DNA of 64,000 bases. Origin: Paenibacillus borealis (lineage in GTDB: Bacteria > Bacillota > Bacilli > Paenibacillales > Paenibacillaceae). Position 1 is the first letter of the stretch; each line of letters starts with the position of its first letter. Below, piece after piece: positions 25,246 through 33,692 of this stretch. The stretch spans positions 434,001 to 498,000 of the forward strand of contig NZ_CP009285.1 of assembly GCF_000758665.1 (NCBI RefSeq), in the 5' to 3' direction. The notes beneath the pieces were generated by a model. It saw only the letters and a program-made list of their open reading frames with translations. It had not been told where the DNA came from and did no database searches. Made by a program: the position numbers and the translations under genes.

Positions 25246-26562
25246 TCAAATTATGGAGCCTGGTGTTGCTGCAGGTATGGCTGCAGCTGTTGGCTGCGCG
25301 GTATCTTTATCGCTATCAGGGAGAACCTCAGGTGATTCTACCGCTGGAGAAGCCTCTGGAAGATTAGCTTCCGGTGTTGCCGGTGTGGCAGGCGGGGCGT
25401 TAACCTCTGCACCCGGTACTGGTGTCGGAGCCGGCTTATCTCCCTCAGGAGCTTCTATAGCAGGTTCCCCGATGTTACTATCCTCTCCCGGAATACCCGC
25501 TGCGGGCGGATTATTCTTGGGTTGATCCTTCTCCTGTTTCAGGGCTTCGTCGGCTGCATCCTGTTTCTGCTTCTCCAGTGCCAGCCGTTCCGCTTCCTCA
25601 GCCTTAGCTTTTTCAAGCGCCAGCCGCTCCGCTTCCTCGGCCTTGGCCTTCTCCTCCAGCGCTGTCTTTGCTTCAGCAATTTGTACCTGCTGTTCCTGCA
25701 GCGTAGTGATTGCGGAAGAAAGGTTGTCCCTGGAAGCTGTTAATTCTGCACTTAACTGATCGTAGCTTGACTGCAGGGCGGGAGATACATCCGAATCGGC
25801 CTGGTAGGCTCTGGCCATAAATGAGAAGATCGGTTCCTCTGCAGGGAAGCCGAAGCTTTCTTGCCGGAGAAGCACCCGGTCCGGATTGCCGGTCGGCAGC
25901 GAGCCGCCGATATCATGAATCGTATTCAGATATTGCACAATGCCCGTTAATGTATCCATCAGGGATTCTGACAACACTCCGCTTTGATAGAGACCTTCCT
26001 GCAGCTGTTCGAAGAACTGGGCATCACGGATTTCCAGGCAGTTTGGTTCGAGATTCACCATATATCCTCCGAGTTGGTGCAGAATGGCTGCTGCACTGCC
26101 AATTTCCTGCAGAATTTGCTGCCAGATACCTGCATTGAAGCTCAGCTGTGTATCCAGTGCGCTAACTGTATCGCTTGCCAGGCGGATTTGTTCCGAGATC
26201 TCACTAGAGACCTGATCCAGTTCCTCCGCCGACAGTGCTTCAGAGATCGGGGGAGCGTTATAGTTTCCGCTCGTACTGTGGCTGCCCAGAGACGACTTCA
26301 GCTGGGTGATTGTGCGGATATGCCCGCTGAAGTCCGACAGCAGCTGTTCAATCTGGCCCGGGAATACGGAGCAAAGCTCTATGGAGGTGTCCTGTTCCTG
26401 GGAAGTATTGAATCCTCCGTAGGTACTGCCAATCTGATTGGATGTATACATTATAAGAACAGATACAGCCACACCGGATTGCAGGATCCGAAGAACGAGT
26501 TTCGTGTATTTCCGTTTACGCCGTTTGGCAGATCTGGGGTACAAAGGTAGGCCCCCTCTCAT
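25246..26562 (-). CDS. TapA-like matrix anchor/assembly protein with coiled coil and proline-rich tail
   Basis: A 438-residue protein at the head of the matrix operon, where B. subtilis has tapA. A basic N-terminus (SAKRRKRKY) precedes one membrane or signal helix (about 24-42), followed by TSNQIGSTYGGFNTSQEQ, reminiscent of a SipW-cut TapA leader. A mainly helical region follows (about 60-290), then two perfect 13-residue repeats (KAKAEEAERLALE) and a Pro/Ala/Glu-rich tail of about 100 residues. No significant TapA identity can be claimed by eye. The start is uncertain: the ATG has no SD, while TTG at 26544 follows GAGAGGGGG. Confidence 0.72.
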   Translation of the reverse strand: MRGGLPLYPRSAKRRKRKYTKLVLRILQSGVAVSVLIMYTSNQIGSTYGGFNTSQEQDTSIELCSVFPGQIEQLLSDFSGHIRTITQLKSSLGSHSTSGNYNAPPISEALSAEELDQVSSEISEQIRLASDTVSALDTQLSFNAGIWQQILQEIGSAAAILHQLGGYMVNLEPNCLEIRDAQFFEQLQEGLYQSGVLSESLMDTLTGIVQYLNTIHDIGGSLPTGNPDRVLLRQESFGFPAEEPIFSFMARAYQADSDVSPALQSSYDQLSAELTASRDNLSSAITTLQEQQVQIAEAKTALEEKAKAEEAERLALEKAKAEEAERLALEKQKQDAADEALKQEKDQPKNNPPAAGIPGEDSNIGEPAIEAPEGDKPAPTPVPGAEVNAPPATPATPEANLPEASPAVESPEVLPDSDKDTAQPTAAAIPAATPGSII

Positions 26563-26590
26563 GGCTTACTAATGGTTATTCGTTATATTC

Positions 26591-26606
26591 GTTCTTTATT
26601 AAGAAC
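26591..26606 (-). promoter_or_regulatory. SinR operator 1 of the matrix operon
   Basis: GTTCTTTATTAAGAAC contains one full SinR box (GTTCTTT) and an inverted half-site with 4-bp spacing. It lies 28 bp upstream of the first gene's ATG, where bound SinR would block transcription. Confidence 0.82.
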
Positions 26607-26738
26607 GTTTTCGTAATGAAATCATACACTGCGCACCCTGCAAAAGAAAAATGCCAATTTAGGCGAATTGTTCGCAATAAAGCACAAATGCATTTGATTA
26701 TCTTAAATTAACTCCATATATCGCTGTTTTTCACAAAT

Positions 26739-26754
26739 GTTCTTTATTGAGAAC
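26739..26754 (-). promoter_or_regulatory. SinR operator 2 of the matrix operon
   Basis: GTTCTTTATTGAGAAC has the same architecture as operator 1, 148 bp upstream of it. Two distant inverted repeats would suit SinR tetramers bridging by DNA looping. It directly abuts the aldo/keto reductase terminator. Confidence 0.8.
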
Positions 26755-26800
26755 AAAAAAGGGTATGCTATCCGCAGTAATAAATGCAGATAGCATACCC
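26755..26800 (-). terminator. terminator of the aldo/keto reductase
   Basis: GGGTATGCTATC pairs with GATAGCATACCC. On the minus strand it is followed by TTTTTTGTTC. Confidence 0.9.
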
Positions 26801-26849
26801 TTATGAAAAATGAAAAATATATGTTTCCGCTTGTAGTGAAGTCAACTGC

Positions 26850-27827
26850 TTAAGGCAGCTTTTCTCCGCGCGAGCTGACATACAGCTCGTACCATTCCTT
26901 GCGGGAGAGTTCAATCTCATCGGCCCCACCGCAGGCTGCGATGCGCAGCGGATTCACGGTGCCGATTACAGGCTGGATGGCTGCGGGATGCGTCATCAGC
27001 CAGGCCAGAACGATGGCTTCAGGTGTTGTATTCTTCTCATCAGCAAGTGCCCGCACTCTGGAAGCTGTATTCACTACGTTCTCCGGCTGTCCTTCAAGCG
27101 GCCGGCCGCTGAACAGCCCCTGGGCCAGCGGGCCCCAGGCCTGAAGCTGGATATTCCCCGCGCGGCAATACTCTATTGTGCCCTCAGGAAACGTGAGGTC
27201 TTTCCACTGTTCCCGGTTCACGCTGAGTACGGCATCGACCCAGCTGATCTTGGCCAGGCTCATATGCAGCTGATTGACGATGAAAGGCTCGTCACAATAG
27301 GTCTCCAGCAGTTTGATCTGGGCAGCGCTCATATTGGAGACGCCGAAGTGGCGCACCTTGCCGGACGCCTTAAGCTGGCGCAGAGCTTCGGCAACTTCCT
27401 CGGGGTCCATCAGCGGGTCGGGGCGGTGCAGCAGCAGAATATCAATATACTCTGTGCCCAGCCGGGAGAGCGTTCCATCTACGCTGGCCAGTATATGCTC
27501 CTTGGAGAAGTCGAACATGTTGGTGATGTCTCCCGGCTCCATCAGCCTGATGCCGCATTTCGACTGCAGGATGATCTCTTCACGCAGACCGGGACGCTCC
27601 TTGAAGATCTGCCCGAACACCTTCTCCGCCTTGCCCCGGGTATAGATATCCGCATGGTCAAAAAAATTGATGCCGATTGACAACGCGGCATCCAGCGCCT
27701 CATGCCCCTGCTTAATGTTCTCCGCTGTAACCGGTTCATGGTCCCAGCCGCCGCCAAGCCCCATACAGCCCAGAGCAATGCGGCTGGCGGGGATGCCGCG
27801 TTTGTTAAGTGGTAACGCTTTCAGCAA
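26850..27827 (-). CDS. aldo/keto reductase
   Basis: A 325-residue NADPH-dependent reductase of the AKR fold (YdhF-like). The catalytic tetrad is visible: Asp and Tyr in FDHADIYTRG, Lys in LQSKCGI and His in ILLLHRPD. VRHFGVSNM and PVIGTVNP are further family marks. The substrate is not predictable. It appears to be monocistronic, with its own terminator just upstream of the matrix operon promoter region. Confidence 0.92.
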   Translation of the reverse strand: MLKALPLNKRGIPASRIALGCMGLGGGWDHEPVTAENIKQGHEALDAALSIGINFFDHADIYTRGKAEKVFGQIFKERPGLREEIILQSKCGIRLMEPGDITNMFDFSKEHILASVDGTLSRLGTEYIDILLLHRPDPLMDPEEVAEALRQLKASGKVRHFGVSNMSAAQIKLLETYCDEPFIVNQLHMSLAKISWVDAVLSVNREQWKDLTFPEGTIEYCRAGNIQLQAWGPLAQGLFSGRPLEGQPENVVNTASRVRALADEKNTTPEAIVLAWLMTHPAAIQPVIGTVNPLRIAACGGADEIELSRKEWYELYVSSRGEKLP

Positions 27828-27881
27828 TTGTATCCCTCCATACGCTATAACTTTTGGATGATCTGAGAATAGTGTACACCT

Positions 27882-28103
27882 TTAGAAGCCGGTATGGTAT
27901 TTCTTGTCGCTGGAGGAGCGGTGTTTCGTGCCTTCCTTATCCTTCTCTTCCTGCTTCTCAAGTGTCAGATCCTCTACCGGGATCGGATCCACATGCTGCC
28001 CGCTTTCATCGAGATCGAACAGACTGGGCTCTTCCGTCGGGTACTGCTCGGGGTGGTCACGGTCGTCTCGTATCGGCTTTTTCTTATCACTCATCTCGCT
28101 CAT
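27882..28103 (-). CDS. small acidic hydrophilic protein of unknown function
   Basis: About 73 residues, rich in Asp, Glu and Lys, beginning MSEMSDKKKPIRDDRDHPEQ and ending in a basic-polar tail. It has no hydrophobic core, membrane segment or motif, and is probably disordered. ATG at 28103 follows GGGAAG; ATG at 28094 is possible. It lies 54 bp upstream of the aldo/keto reductase on the same strand, but I see no functional link. Confidence 0.6.
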   Translation of the reverse strand: MSEMSDKKKPIRDDRDHPEQYPTEEPSLFDLDESGQHVDPIPVEDLTLEKQEEKDKEGTKHRSSSDKKYHTGF

Positions 28104-28278
28104 CTTAAGTTCACTTCCCTTTGCGGAATATCTGCAGGCAAGGATGTGCAATGTGCACTTGGATATCTCGTGAGCCTCGCCGGCAGTTTGCTCCCTAATA
28201 AACACAATGCGGGCTGGTTAAACATCGGACTTGTGAAATATCGCAGGTTCCGGTGTGAAAAGAACTATGAAAATAAAC

Positions 28279-28323
28279 GGAGGACTGTCCCGGCTGCCTA
28301 TAACGGCGGCGGAACAATCCTCC
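28279..28323 (-). terminator. terminator of the MFS-padR operon
   Basis: GGAGGATTGTTCC pairs with GGGACAGTCCTCC (with wobble), followed on the minus strand by GTTTATTTT. Confidence 0.8.
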
Positions 28324-28340
28324 TGGTGGGTCTATGCTTA

Positions 28341-28901
28341 TTAAGGAATAATCGGGCTGCCTTTGTCACTCATCCTGCGGGCCACAACATCCTCATGAAG
28401 CCGCTTCAGCCATTTCAGCTCGGTCAGACTGTGCTCGTACCGGCCGTACATCAGATGCAGTGCCGAGCGGGGCACAATGGAGATATGCTCCTCGTACACC
28501 TGGTAAGCGAAGTTCACCTGATGCTCCGCTTCGCGGATGCGTTCCTCCAGCAGCTTCTCCACCTTCTCCTGATCAATGTAGCGGGAGAGGGCCAGGGCCA
28601 TGTACAGCGGATGATGCAGCTGATCACTTTTCTTAATCTGCTGCAGAATGAGCTGTTCCATCAATTCCTTGCCCTTGTCCGTAATCCGGTAGATCGTTTT
28701 ATCCGGCCGGTCCGTACTGCGGATGACCTCTACAGCTTCAATATGGCCGCCCTCGGCCAGCTTGTCGACTGCATAATACAAGGAGCCCATCTGCAGCTTA
28801 ATGAACTGGTCCATCGTGCGTTCCTTCATGACCAGTGTAATCTCATAAGGATGCATATCCCGTTCCAGCAGCAGCCCCAGAATCAGCAGCTTCATGGACA
28901 T
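28341..28901 (-). CDS. PadR-family transcriptional repressor
   Basis: A 186-residue regulator. The N-terminal winged helix (LLILGLLLERDMHPYEITLV, MGSLYYAVDKLAEGGHIE, YRITDKGKELM) is typical of PadR. The C-terminal helices (about 95-180) are of the longer PadR-s1/Vir type that forms the dimer. Its SD (AGAGGTAA) overlaps the stop of the efflux pump gene, so the two are coupled. It likely represses this operon at the palindrome inside the promoter spacer and releases on drug binding, as LmrR-type relatives do. Confidence 0.92.
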   Translation of the reverse strand: MSMKLLILGLLLERDMHPYEITLVMKERTMDQFIKLQMGSLYYAVDKLAEGGHIEAVEVIRSTDRPDKTIYRITDKGKELMEQLILQQIKKSDQLHHPLYMALALSRYIDQEKVEKLLEERIREAEHQVNFAYQVYEEHISIVPRSALHLMYGRYEHSLTELKWLKRLHEDVVARRMSDKGSPIIP

Positions 28902-28906
28902 GATGC

Positions 28907-30433
28907 TTACCTCTGCCCGGAAGCTGGAGCAGGCTGGGATTCCTTAGGCTGAATAGCCAGACGGTCTTTGGGCATCAGCAGAACAAAGACAACGGCAAGC
29001 ACCGCAGGAACGATAGCCCACATGAAGGTATGTGCGATTGAAGTGGACAGCGAATTCGTAATCTTCTCCAGCACAGGTGCCGGAATCTGTGCACGGGCCT
29101 CAGGGGTCAGCGCAGAACGCGGATCACCGAATGAAGAGGCCTGGCCGCCGTCTCCGAAGGCAGTGCTAAGCTCCGAAGTGAAGCTGTTGCGCTGGATAAT
29201 ACCGAAGATTGTAATCCCCAGCGTCATCCCGAGCGAGCGCAGGAAGGTGCTGGTGGAGGTAGCTGAACCGCGCTGGCGCATATCGAAATGGTGAATGGAT
29301 GACATGCTGAGTACGGAGAAGGAGAACCCGACCCCGAAACCGGTCAGCGCCATGAACGCATTCAGCAGCAGACGGGAAGTATCCGGTGTCAGTGTGCTGA
29401 GTGAGAAGATTCCGGCAACGAAACAAACTGCAGACAGCAGCATAATATTGCGGAAGCTCGTCTTGGTGGTGAGCAGACCGCCGGATTGGCTGCCGATGAC
29501 CGTACCGATCATCATCGGCATCAGGATCAGACCGGAGTTGGTGGCGGAGCCGCCGTATACCCCCTGGACATAGATCGGAATGTATACTGTAGCTACGATA
29601 AACGCTGAACCGTAGAACAAACCGAGCAGACTGCTGGTTGCGAACAGGCGCCCCCGGAACATGGCGAAAGAGATAACCGGCTCTGCCGCTTGCTGCTCAA
29701 TGAAGATGAAGGCAATCAGGAATACGGCGAAGCCGGCGAACAGTCCGAGAATCGTTGCCGAATCCCATGCATACTGATTGCCGCCAAGCTCAAGCGCGAA
29801 CATCAGGCAGATAATTCCTGCCACCAGCGTGAAGGCGCCGCCCCAGTCAATCCGCTGTTTGGCATGGGATACGGATTCCTTGTAGGACGTCATAATCAGG
29901 AAGAACGAGACGATACCAATCGGCAAGTTGATGTAGAAAATCCAGTTCCAGCCGACGTAATCGGTGATATAAGCGCCAAGCAGAGGGCCGATTACGCTGG
30001 AGATCCCGAAGACAGCACCGAATAATCCGGTGAGCTTGCCTCTTTTTTGCGGCGGGAAAATATCAAATACAATCGTGAAGGCAATCGGCATCAGCGCACC
30101 GCCGCCAACCCCTTGAATCGCCCGGTAAATACTGAGCTGTGTGATGCTGGCAGCCGTTCCGCACAGGGCGGAGCCGATCAGAAATACGATGAGTCCGAAG
30201 ATGAAGAAGCGCTTGCGCCCGTACATATCGGACAATTTGCCGAAGATGGGGGTTCCGGCCATAACCATGACCATATAAGCAGAGGTCACCCAGACGATTT
30301 TATCAAGTCCCCCGAGATCGGAGACAATGGTGCCCATGGCTGAGGCTACAATCGTATTATCCATGGCAGACATGAGAATACCGAGCAGCAGTCCGGCAAC
30401 GACGAGCTTAAGATTGCTTTCTTTAGTATGCAT
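28907..30433 (-). CDS. DHA2-family drug efflux MFS transporter
   Basis: A 508-residue, 14-helix proton-driven exporter of the EmrB/QacA type. Signatures are LDxTIV-like MDNTIVASAMGTI in helix 1, GKLSDMYGRKRFF in loop 2-3, and motif C, GAVFGISSVIGPLLGAYITD, in helix 5. A cytoplasmic loop near the C-terminus (about 425-460) is polar. The start follows AAAGGAG. The coupled PadR gene and palindromic operator indicate an inducible multidrug pump. Confidence 0.93.
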   Translation of the reverse strand: MHTKESNLKLVVAGLLLGILMSAMDNTIVASAMGTIVSDLGGLDKIVWVTSAYMVMVMAGTPIFGKLSDMYGRKRFFIFGLIVFLIGSALCGTAASITQLSIYRAIQGVGGGALMPIAFTIVFDIFPPQKRGKLTGLFGAVFGISSVIGPLLGAYITDYVGWNWIFYINLPIGIVSFFLIMTSYKESVSHAKQRIDWGGAFTLVAGIICLMFALELGGNQYAWDSATILGLFAGFAVFLIAFIFIEQQAAEPVISFAMFRGRLFATSSLLGLFYGSAFIVATVYIPIYVQGVYGGSATNSGLILMPMMIGTVIGSQSGGLLTTKTSFRNIMLLSAVCFVAGIFSLSTLTPDTSRLLLNAFMALTGFGVGFSFSVLSMSSIHHFDMRQRGSATSTSTFLRSLGMTLGITIFGIIQRNSFTSELSTAFGDGGQASSFGDPRSALTPEARAQIPAPVLEKITNSLSTSIAHTFMWAIVPAVLAVVFVLLMPKDRLAIQPKESQPAPASGQR

Positions 30434-30473
30434 TTACAAACTCCTTTACGTTCATTATTCAAGATGAAATCTT

Positions 30474-30502
30474 ATTATATTCAAATTTGAATAGGGTGGC
30501 AA
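30474..30502 (-). promoter_or_regulatory. MFS-padR promoter with operator in the spacer
   Basis: The minus strand reads TTGCCA (30502-30497), 17 bp, TATAAT (30479-30474). The spacer contains a perfect 16-bp palindrome, TATTCAAATTTGAATA (30493-30478), which overlaps the -10. It is a likely PadR binding site. Confidence 0.78.
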
Positions 30503-30539
30503 TCTTTTTTTATAACAAATTTTAAGAGTGTGCGGACGC

Positions 30540-30570
30540 AAATAAGCCGCCCTTGTACAACAAGAACGGC
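30540..30570 (-). terminator. terminator of the GGDEF/HD-GYP gene
   Basis: GCCGTTCTTGT pairs with ACAAGGGCGGC (with two G-U wobbles) around a 3-nt loop, followed by TTATTT on the minus strand. Confidence 0.75.
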
Positions 30571-30637
30571 AGGACTTCTATGTATGGTATTCCCTTACAG
30601 GCTGAATTCTATTCGCAGTACGGGTGCACGCTTCACC

Positions 30638-32479
30638 CTACATGGCAGCATCGCTTGAACGCAGCTCCCGGGCCTCGATATATCCGATGAACAGCTCAGT
30701 CAGCTCCGGGTCAAACTGGCTTCCCGCGCAGGCCCGCAGCTCCACAATAGCTTCCGCGAATGATTTGGTCGGCTGGTAAGGCCGCTCTGTGGTCATGGCA
30801 TCGAACGAGTCGATAATGGTCAGCATCCGGCATAGCCGGGGAATCTCTTCTCCCTTGAAGCCGTACGGATACCCTTTGCCGTCATACCGTTCGTGATGCA
30901 GCTCAATATAGGGGGCGAGATCCTTGTATTTATCGTTGGTAAGTGCCATCTCTTTGCCCCAGGTGACATGCCATTTCACCATCTCCCATTCCTCCGGAGA
31001 GAGTTTATCCTTCTTATTAAGAATACCCCAGGGAATCTCCAGCTTGCCAATGTCGTGGATCAGCGCGCCGAGTGTGAACTGCCGTTTGGAGAGATTGTCC
31101 AGCGCCAGCAGCTCGCTGATATCCATGGCATAGCGGAATACGCGTTTGGAATGCTTGAAGGTCTCCAGATCCTTGTACATGAAAAGATTAAGCTGCTGCT
31201 CAATATCGCGCACATCCTGGCTGAAATCAATGTCACGCTCCAGCAGCGACTGGTTGCCGTAGACGTGGACCATGTTTTTGCCCTGTTTTTTGGCATAGTA
31301 CAGCGCCTGATCGGCATGGTCGACCAGCTCTGACTTGAAGTGGACATCGGGCTGGTATCCGGCTACGCCTGCCGAGAAGGCCAGACAGCCTTGCGGGAAG
31401 ATCTCGCTGCCTTCAAAGATCGAATTGTTGAGCGTTTTGCGCAGATTTTCGATGAACTGCCTGGCCGTCACGGCATCGTAGCCCGGCATCAGCAGGGTGA
31501 ATTCCTCTCCGCCATATCTGGAGACAATAATATTAGTGGCCCCGGTTTCCCTCTTCAGCAGTTCCGCCAGAAAAACAATCAACCCGTCACCCTTAAGATG
31601 GCCGAAGTGATCATTGTATTTCTTGAAATCATCGATATCAATCATGGCCAGGGAGAGCACACTGCCGCTTGCCTGCGATTTGCGCATTTCCTCTTCGAGC
31701 GCCGCTTCGAAATAGCTATGGTTGAACAATCCTGTCCGCTGATCGCGGTTGGCCCGCTCTTCAATGTCACGGTACATGCTAAACAGCCGTTTGAAGGAAT
31801 AGGAGATCAGAACGCTGAGACCGAGGAACAAGGCCAGTCCGGTAATTCCGTTATAGAAGAGCAGAACAGTCAGTACCAGAGAGAGCACCAGCGTGCACAG
31901 ATAAGCCAGTACGGCGTCTGTCAGCATTTCTTTGAGCGTTGTGTAGAGATTCTCACGGAAAACTATGTAATAGAAGAATCCGACGAGCAGCAGGTTAAGG
32001 ATGAAATAAATGGCCATTGCGCAGAGGTATGCCGCCAGGTGGCTGCTGAGAAGCGGTCCCTGCCGGCCCCCGAACCACGAGAAAATAAAAGCCGCAGAAG
32101 TGATCATAATACTGTACACGGCGAAATTGCTCAGATGCTTCCAGAGCGGGGTGGTTCCCCATTCGATGAACAGCAGTACGATGGAGCTGAGCAGAAGAAC
32201 CAGAAGAGCGGACGGGGCGCCGAAGATAAAGATGCAGGCCAGATATATGGAAGAATCCAGTGACAGCCCGTTTCCCTGCGGAGGCAGCTGGAAGGTGAAG
32301 ACGGTGAGCAGGACAGCCGCGCCTGACATGGCGGTAACCCAGCCCCAACCGGATGAGGAGAGATGAAGAATTTGCGGTTCCGTTTGAAAAATAAACAAGC
32401 CCAGCCCTGCAAGGCATATGATAAAGGAGTACAAATAGCTCCTGCGGCGATGCATCTGGCTGATGATTGATTTGAGCAC
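30638..32479 (-). CDS. membrane GGDEF and HD-GYP domain protein
   Basis: A 613-residue c-di-GMP protein. Eight or so N-terminal membrane helices (about 15-230) form an integral sensor. A GGDEF domain follows (about 245-400), with DQRTGLFNHSYFEAAL and an intact GGEEF. No RxxD inhibitory site precedes it. The C-terminal HD-GYP phosphodiesterase (about 425-600) has HSKRVF, GALIHDIGKLEIP with the HD pair, LHHERYDGKGYPYG with the GYP motif, and IIDSFDAMTTERPY. Synthesis and hydrolysis could both occur. The start is GTG, just after GGAGGAG. Confidence 0.92.
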   Translation of the reverse strand: MLKSIISQMHRRRSYLYSFIICLAGLGLFIFQTEPQILHLSSSGWGWVTAMSGAAVLLTVFTFQLPPQGNGLSLDSSIYLACIFIFGAPSALLVLLLSSIVLLFIEWGTTPLWKHLSNFAVYSIMITSAAFIFSWFGGRQGPLLSSHLAAYLCAMAIYFILNLLLVGFFYYIVFRENLYTTLKEMLTDAVLAYLCTLVLSLVLTVLLFYNGITGLALFLGLSVLISYSFKRLFSMYRDIEERANRDQRTGLFNHSYFEAALEEEMRKSQASGSVLSLAMIDIDDFKKYNDHFGHLKGDGLIVFLAELLKRETGATNIIVSRYGGEEFTLLMPGYDAVTARQFIENLRKTLNNSIFEGSEIFPQGCLAFSAGVAGYQPDVHFKSELVDHADQALYYAKKQGKNMVHVYGNQSLLERDIDFSQDVRDIEQQLNLFMYKDLETFKHSKRVFRYAMDISELLALDNLSKRQFTLGALIHDIGKLEIPWGILNKKDKLSPEEWEMVKWHVTWGKEMALTNDKYKDLAPYIELHHERYDGKGYPYGFKGEEIPRLCRMLTIIDSFDAMTTERPYQPTKSFAEAIVELRACAGSQFDPELTELFIGYIEARELRSSDAAM

Positions 32480-32610
32480 TGCTCCTCCTCCATTCGCGTG
32501 ATTGTAGATGTTTTATTCTAGGAGATTCGCGTTCAAACGGGAATTCTCCTGCTAAATCATGACAAATCCGCATGTGTTATAGGGTAAAGGAGGAAAGCTG
32601 CAGTGAAGCC

Positions 32611-32640
32611 TTGACATACCCATGGGGGGTATATTATATT
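32611..32640 (+). promoter_or_regulatory. csoR promoter with CsoR operator
   Basis: TTGACA (32611-32616) with a -10 near TATATT (32635-32640). Filling the spacer is ATACCCATGGGGGGTAT (32616-32632), the GC-tract inverted repeat known for CsoR. Apo-CsoR would block the promoter, and Cu(I) would release it. Confidence 0.88.
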
Positions 32641-32663
32641 ATTACTTGAGGAGGCTGATTCCT

Positions 32664-33011
32664 GTGTCAACAAATGAGAAGGAGCATGCCGGGCATGACT
32701 GCGGCGAGGATTGCCATTCTTCCGCTTCCGGTGTCCGCAAGAGCCATCATTCCCCGGAATTCAAGAGTGGACTGACCAACCGGCTTAACCGGATTGAAGG
32801 GCAGATCCGCGGCGTCAAAGGCATGATTGAACGGGATACCTACTGCGATGATGTGCTTAATCAGCTGGCGGCGGTGCAGGCGGCGCTGAACAGTGTCGGC
32901 AAGCTGCTGCTTGAAGGCCATATGAAGAGCTGCATTATCGAACGTATCGAAGCCGGCGAGCATGAGGTTATCGATGAGCTGCTGATTACGGTGAATAAGC
33001 TGATGAAATAG
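32664..33011 (+). CDS. csoR: copper-sensing repressor CsoR
   Basis: A 115-residue all-helical repressor. The Cu(I) ligands of the family are present: Cys in RDTYCDDV, and His and Cys in LEGHMKSCI. RLNRIEGQIRGVKGM is the signature helix 1. The N-terminal 30 residues are an additional His/Cys-rich tail (HAGHDCGEDCHSS) that may also bind metal. GTG at 32664 follows GAGGAGG. It heads the copper locus with copZ and copA. Confidence 0.95.
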   Translation: MSTNEKEHAGHDCGEDCHSSASGVRKSHHSPEFKSGLTNRLNRIEGQIRGVKGMIERDTYCDDVLNQLAAVQAALNSVGKLLLEGHMKSCIIERIEAGEHEVIDELLITVNKLMK

Positions 33012-33078
33012 AGGTTGGGGCCTGGATAAGCAGAACTCTTAAATTCATGCAAGGATGGCGGGCGTAACTGCGGTGAAT

Positions 33079-33186
33079 GTTTGAACTTCCGGCCGCTGTT
33101 GTCCCCGGATTTCTTTGATTTCAACCGCTATTTGCGGTAGAAATCCGTGGACAAAGGCGGTCGCTGGCGCTCCTACAGTTTCAAAA
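33079..33186. repeat. imperfect palindromic intergenic repeat
   Basis: The left arm (CCGCTGTTGTCCCCGGATTT) and the right arm (AAATCCGTGGACAAAGGCGG) can fold into a hairpin of about 50 bp, with an inner CCGC/GCGG stem and outer TTGAAC/GTTTCAA ends. It lies in the 360-bp csoR-copZ gap. It looks like a dispersed element of the REP/MITE type. No other feature is seen in this gap apart from the copZ SD. Confidence 0.65.
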
Positions 33187-33371
33187 TTCCCCTCCGTTAC
33201 TTTCATCCCTTGTTTGGATTTAATAGTTCAAGTTATCCAGGCTGTGGTGGAGAAGGAAGCAATGAAAAGCTAAGTGCTTGCTATTGAAAACTAGCACAAG
33301 CTTGCAAAGCCGGTTTGTTCGGTGAAGAATCAAGGAGCTATGCTCCATAAACTATTAGGAGGTTATTCAAA

Positions 33372-33572
33372 ATGTCGAACGTAACATTGAATGTAGAAGG
33401 AATGTCCTGCGGTCACTGTGTAAGTGCTGTAGAGAAAGCGGTAAGCGGCGTAGGTGCGGCAGCGAAGGTAGATCTGCCGGCGAAGACGGTAGCGGTTGAA
33501 TTCGATGAGAATACTGTAAGCCTGGATGCCATCAAGGCAGCTATCGAGGATCAGGGCTACGACGTAGTTTAA
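33372..33572 (+). CDS. copZ: copper chaperone CopZ
   Basis: A 66-residue ferredoxin-fold HMA protein with the Cu(I)-binding MSCGHC motif at residues 11-16. It ferries copper to the P-type ATPase CopA and to CsoR in the cytosol. The SD is TAGGAGG, nine bases before the ATG. It lies between csoR and copA on the same strand. Confidence 0.95.
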   Translation: MSNVTLNVEGMSCGHCVSAVEKAVSGVGAAAKVDLPAKTVAVEFDENTVSLDAIKAAIEDQGYDVV

Positions 33573-33658
33573 GTAAATGATTGTAATGTAAGGGCTTGGA
33601 GCCGGGAACCCTATTGAAATAGGGCCGGGTGCCAATGCCTTTTCTTTTAAAGATAAAT

Positions 33659-33675
33659 ATACCCCTTGGGGGTAT
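33659..33675 (+). promoter_or_regulatory. second CsoR box, at the copA start
   Basis: ATACCCCTTGGGGGTAT is a perfect CsoR-type inverted repeat. It directly abuts the copA SD (GAGGAGG from 33676). No convincing promoter lies around it, so it could act as a roadblock to read-through from copZ or overlap a very short-leader promoter. Confidence 0.8.
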
Positions 33676-33692
33676 GAGGAGGTGCGCGAATC

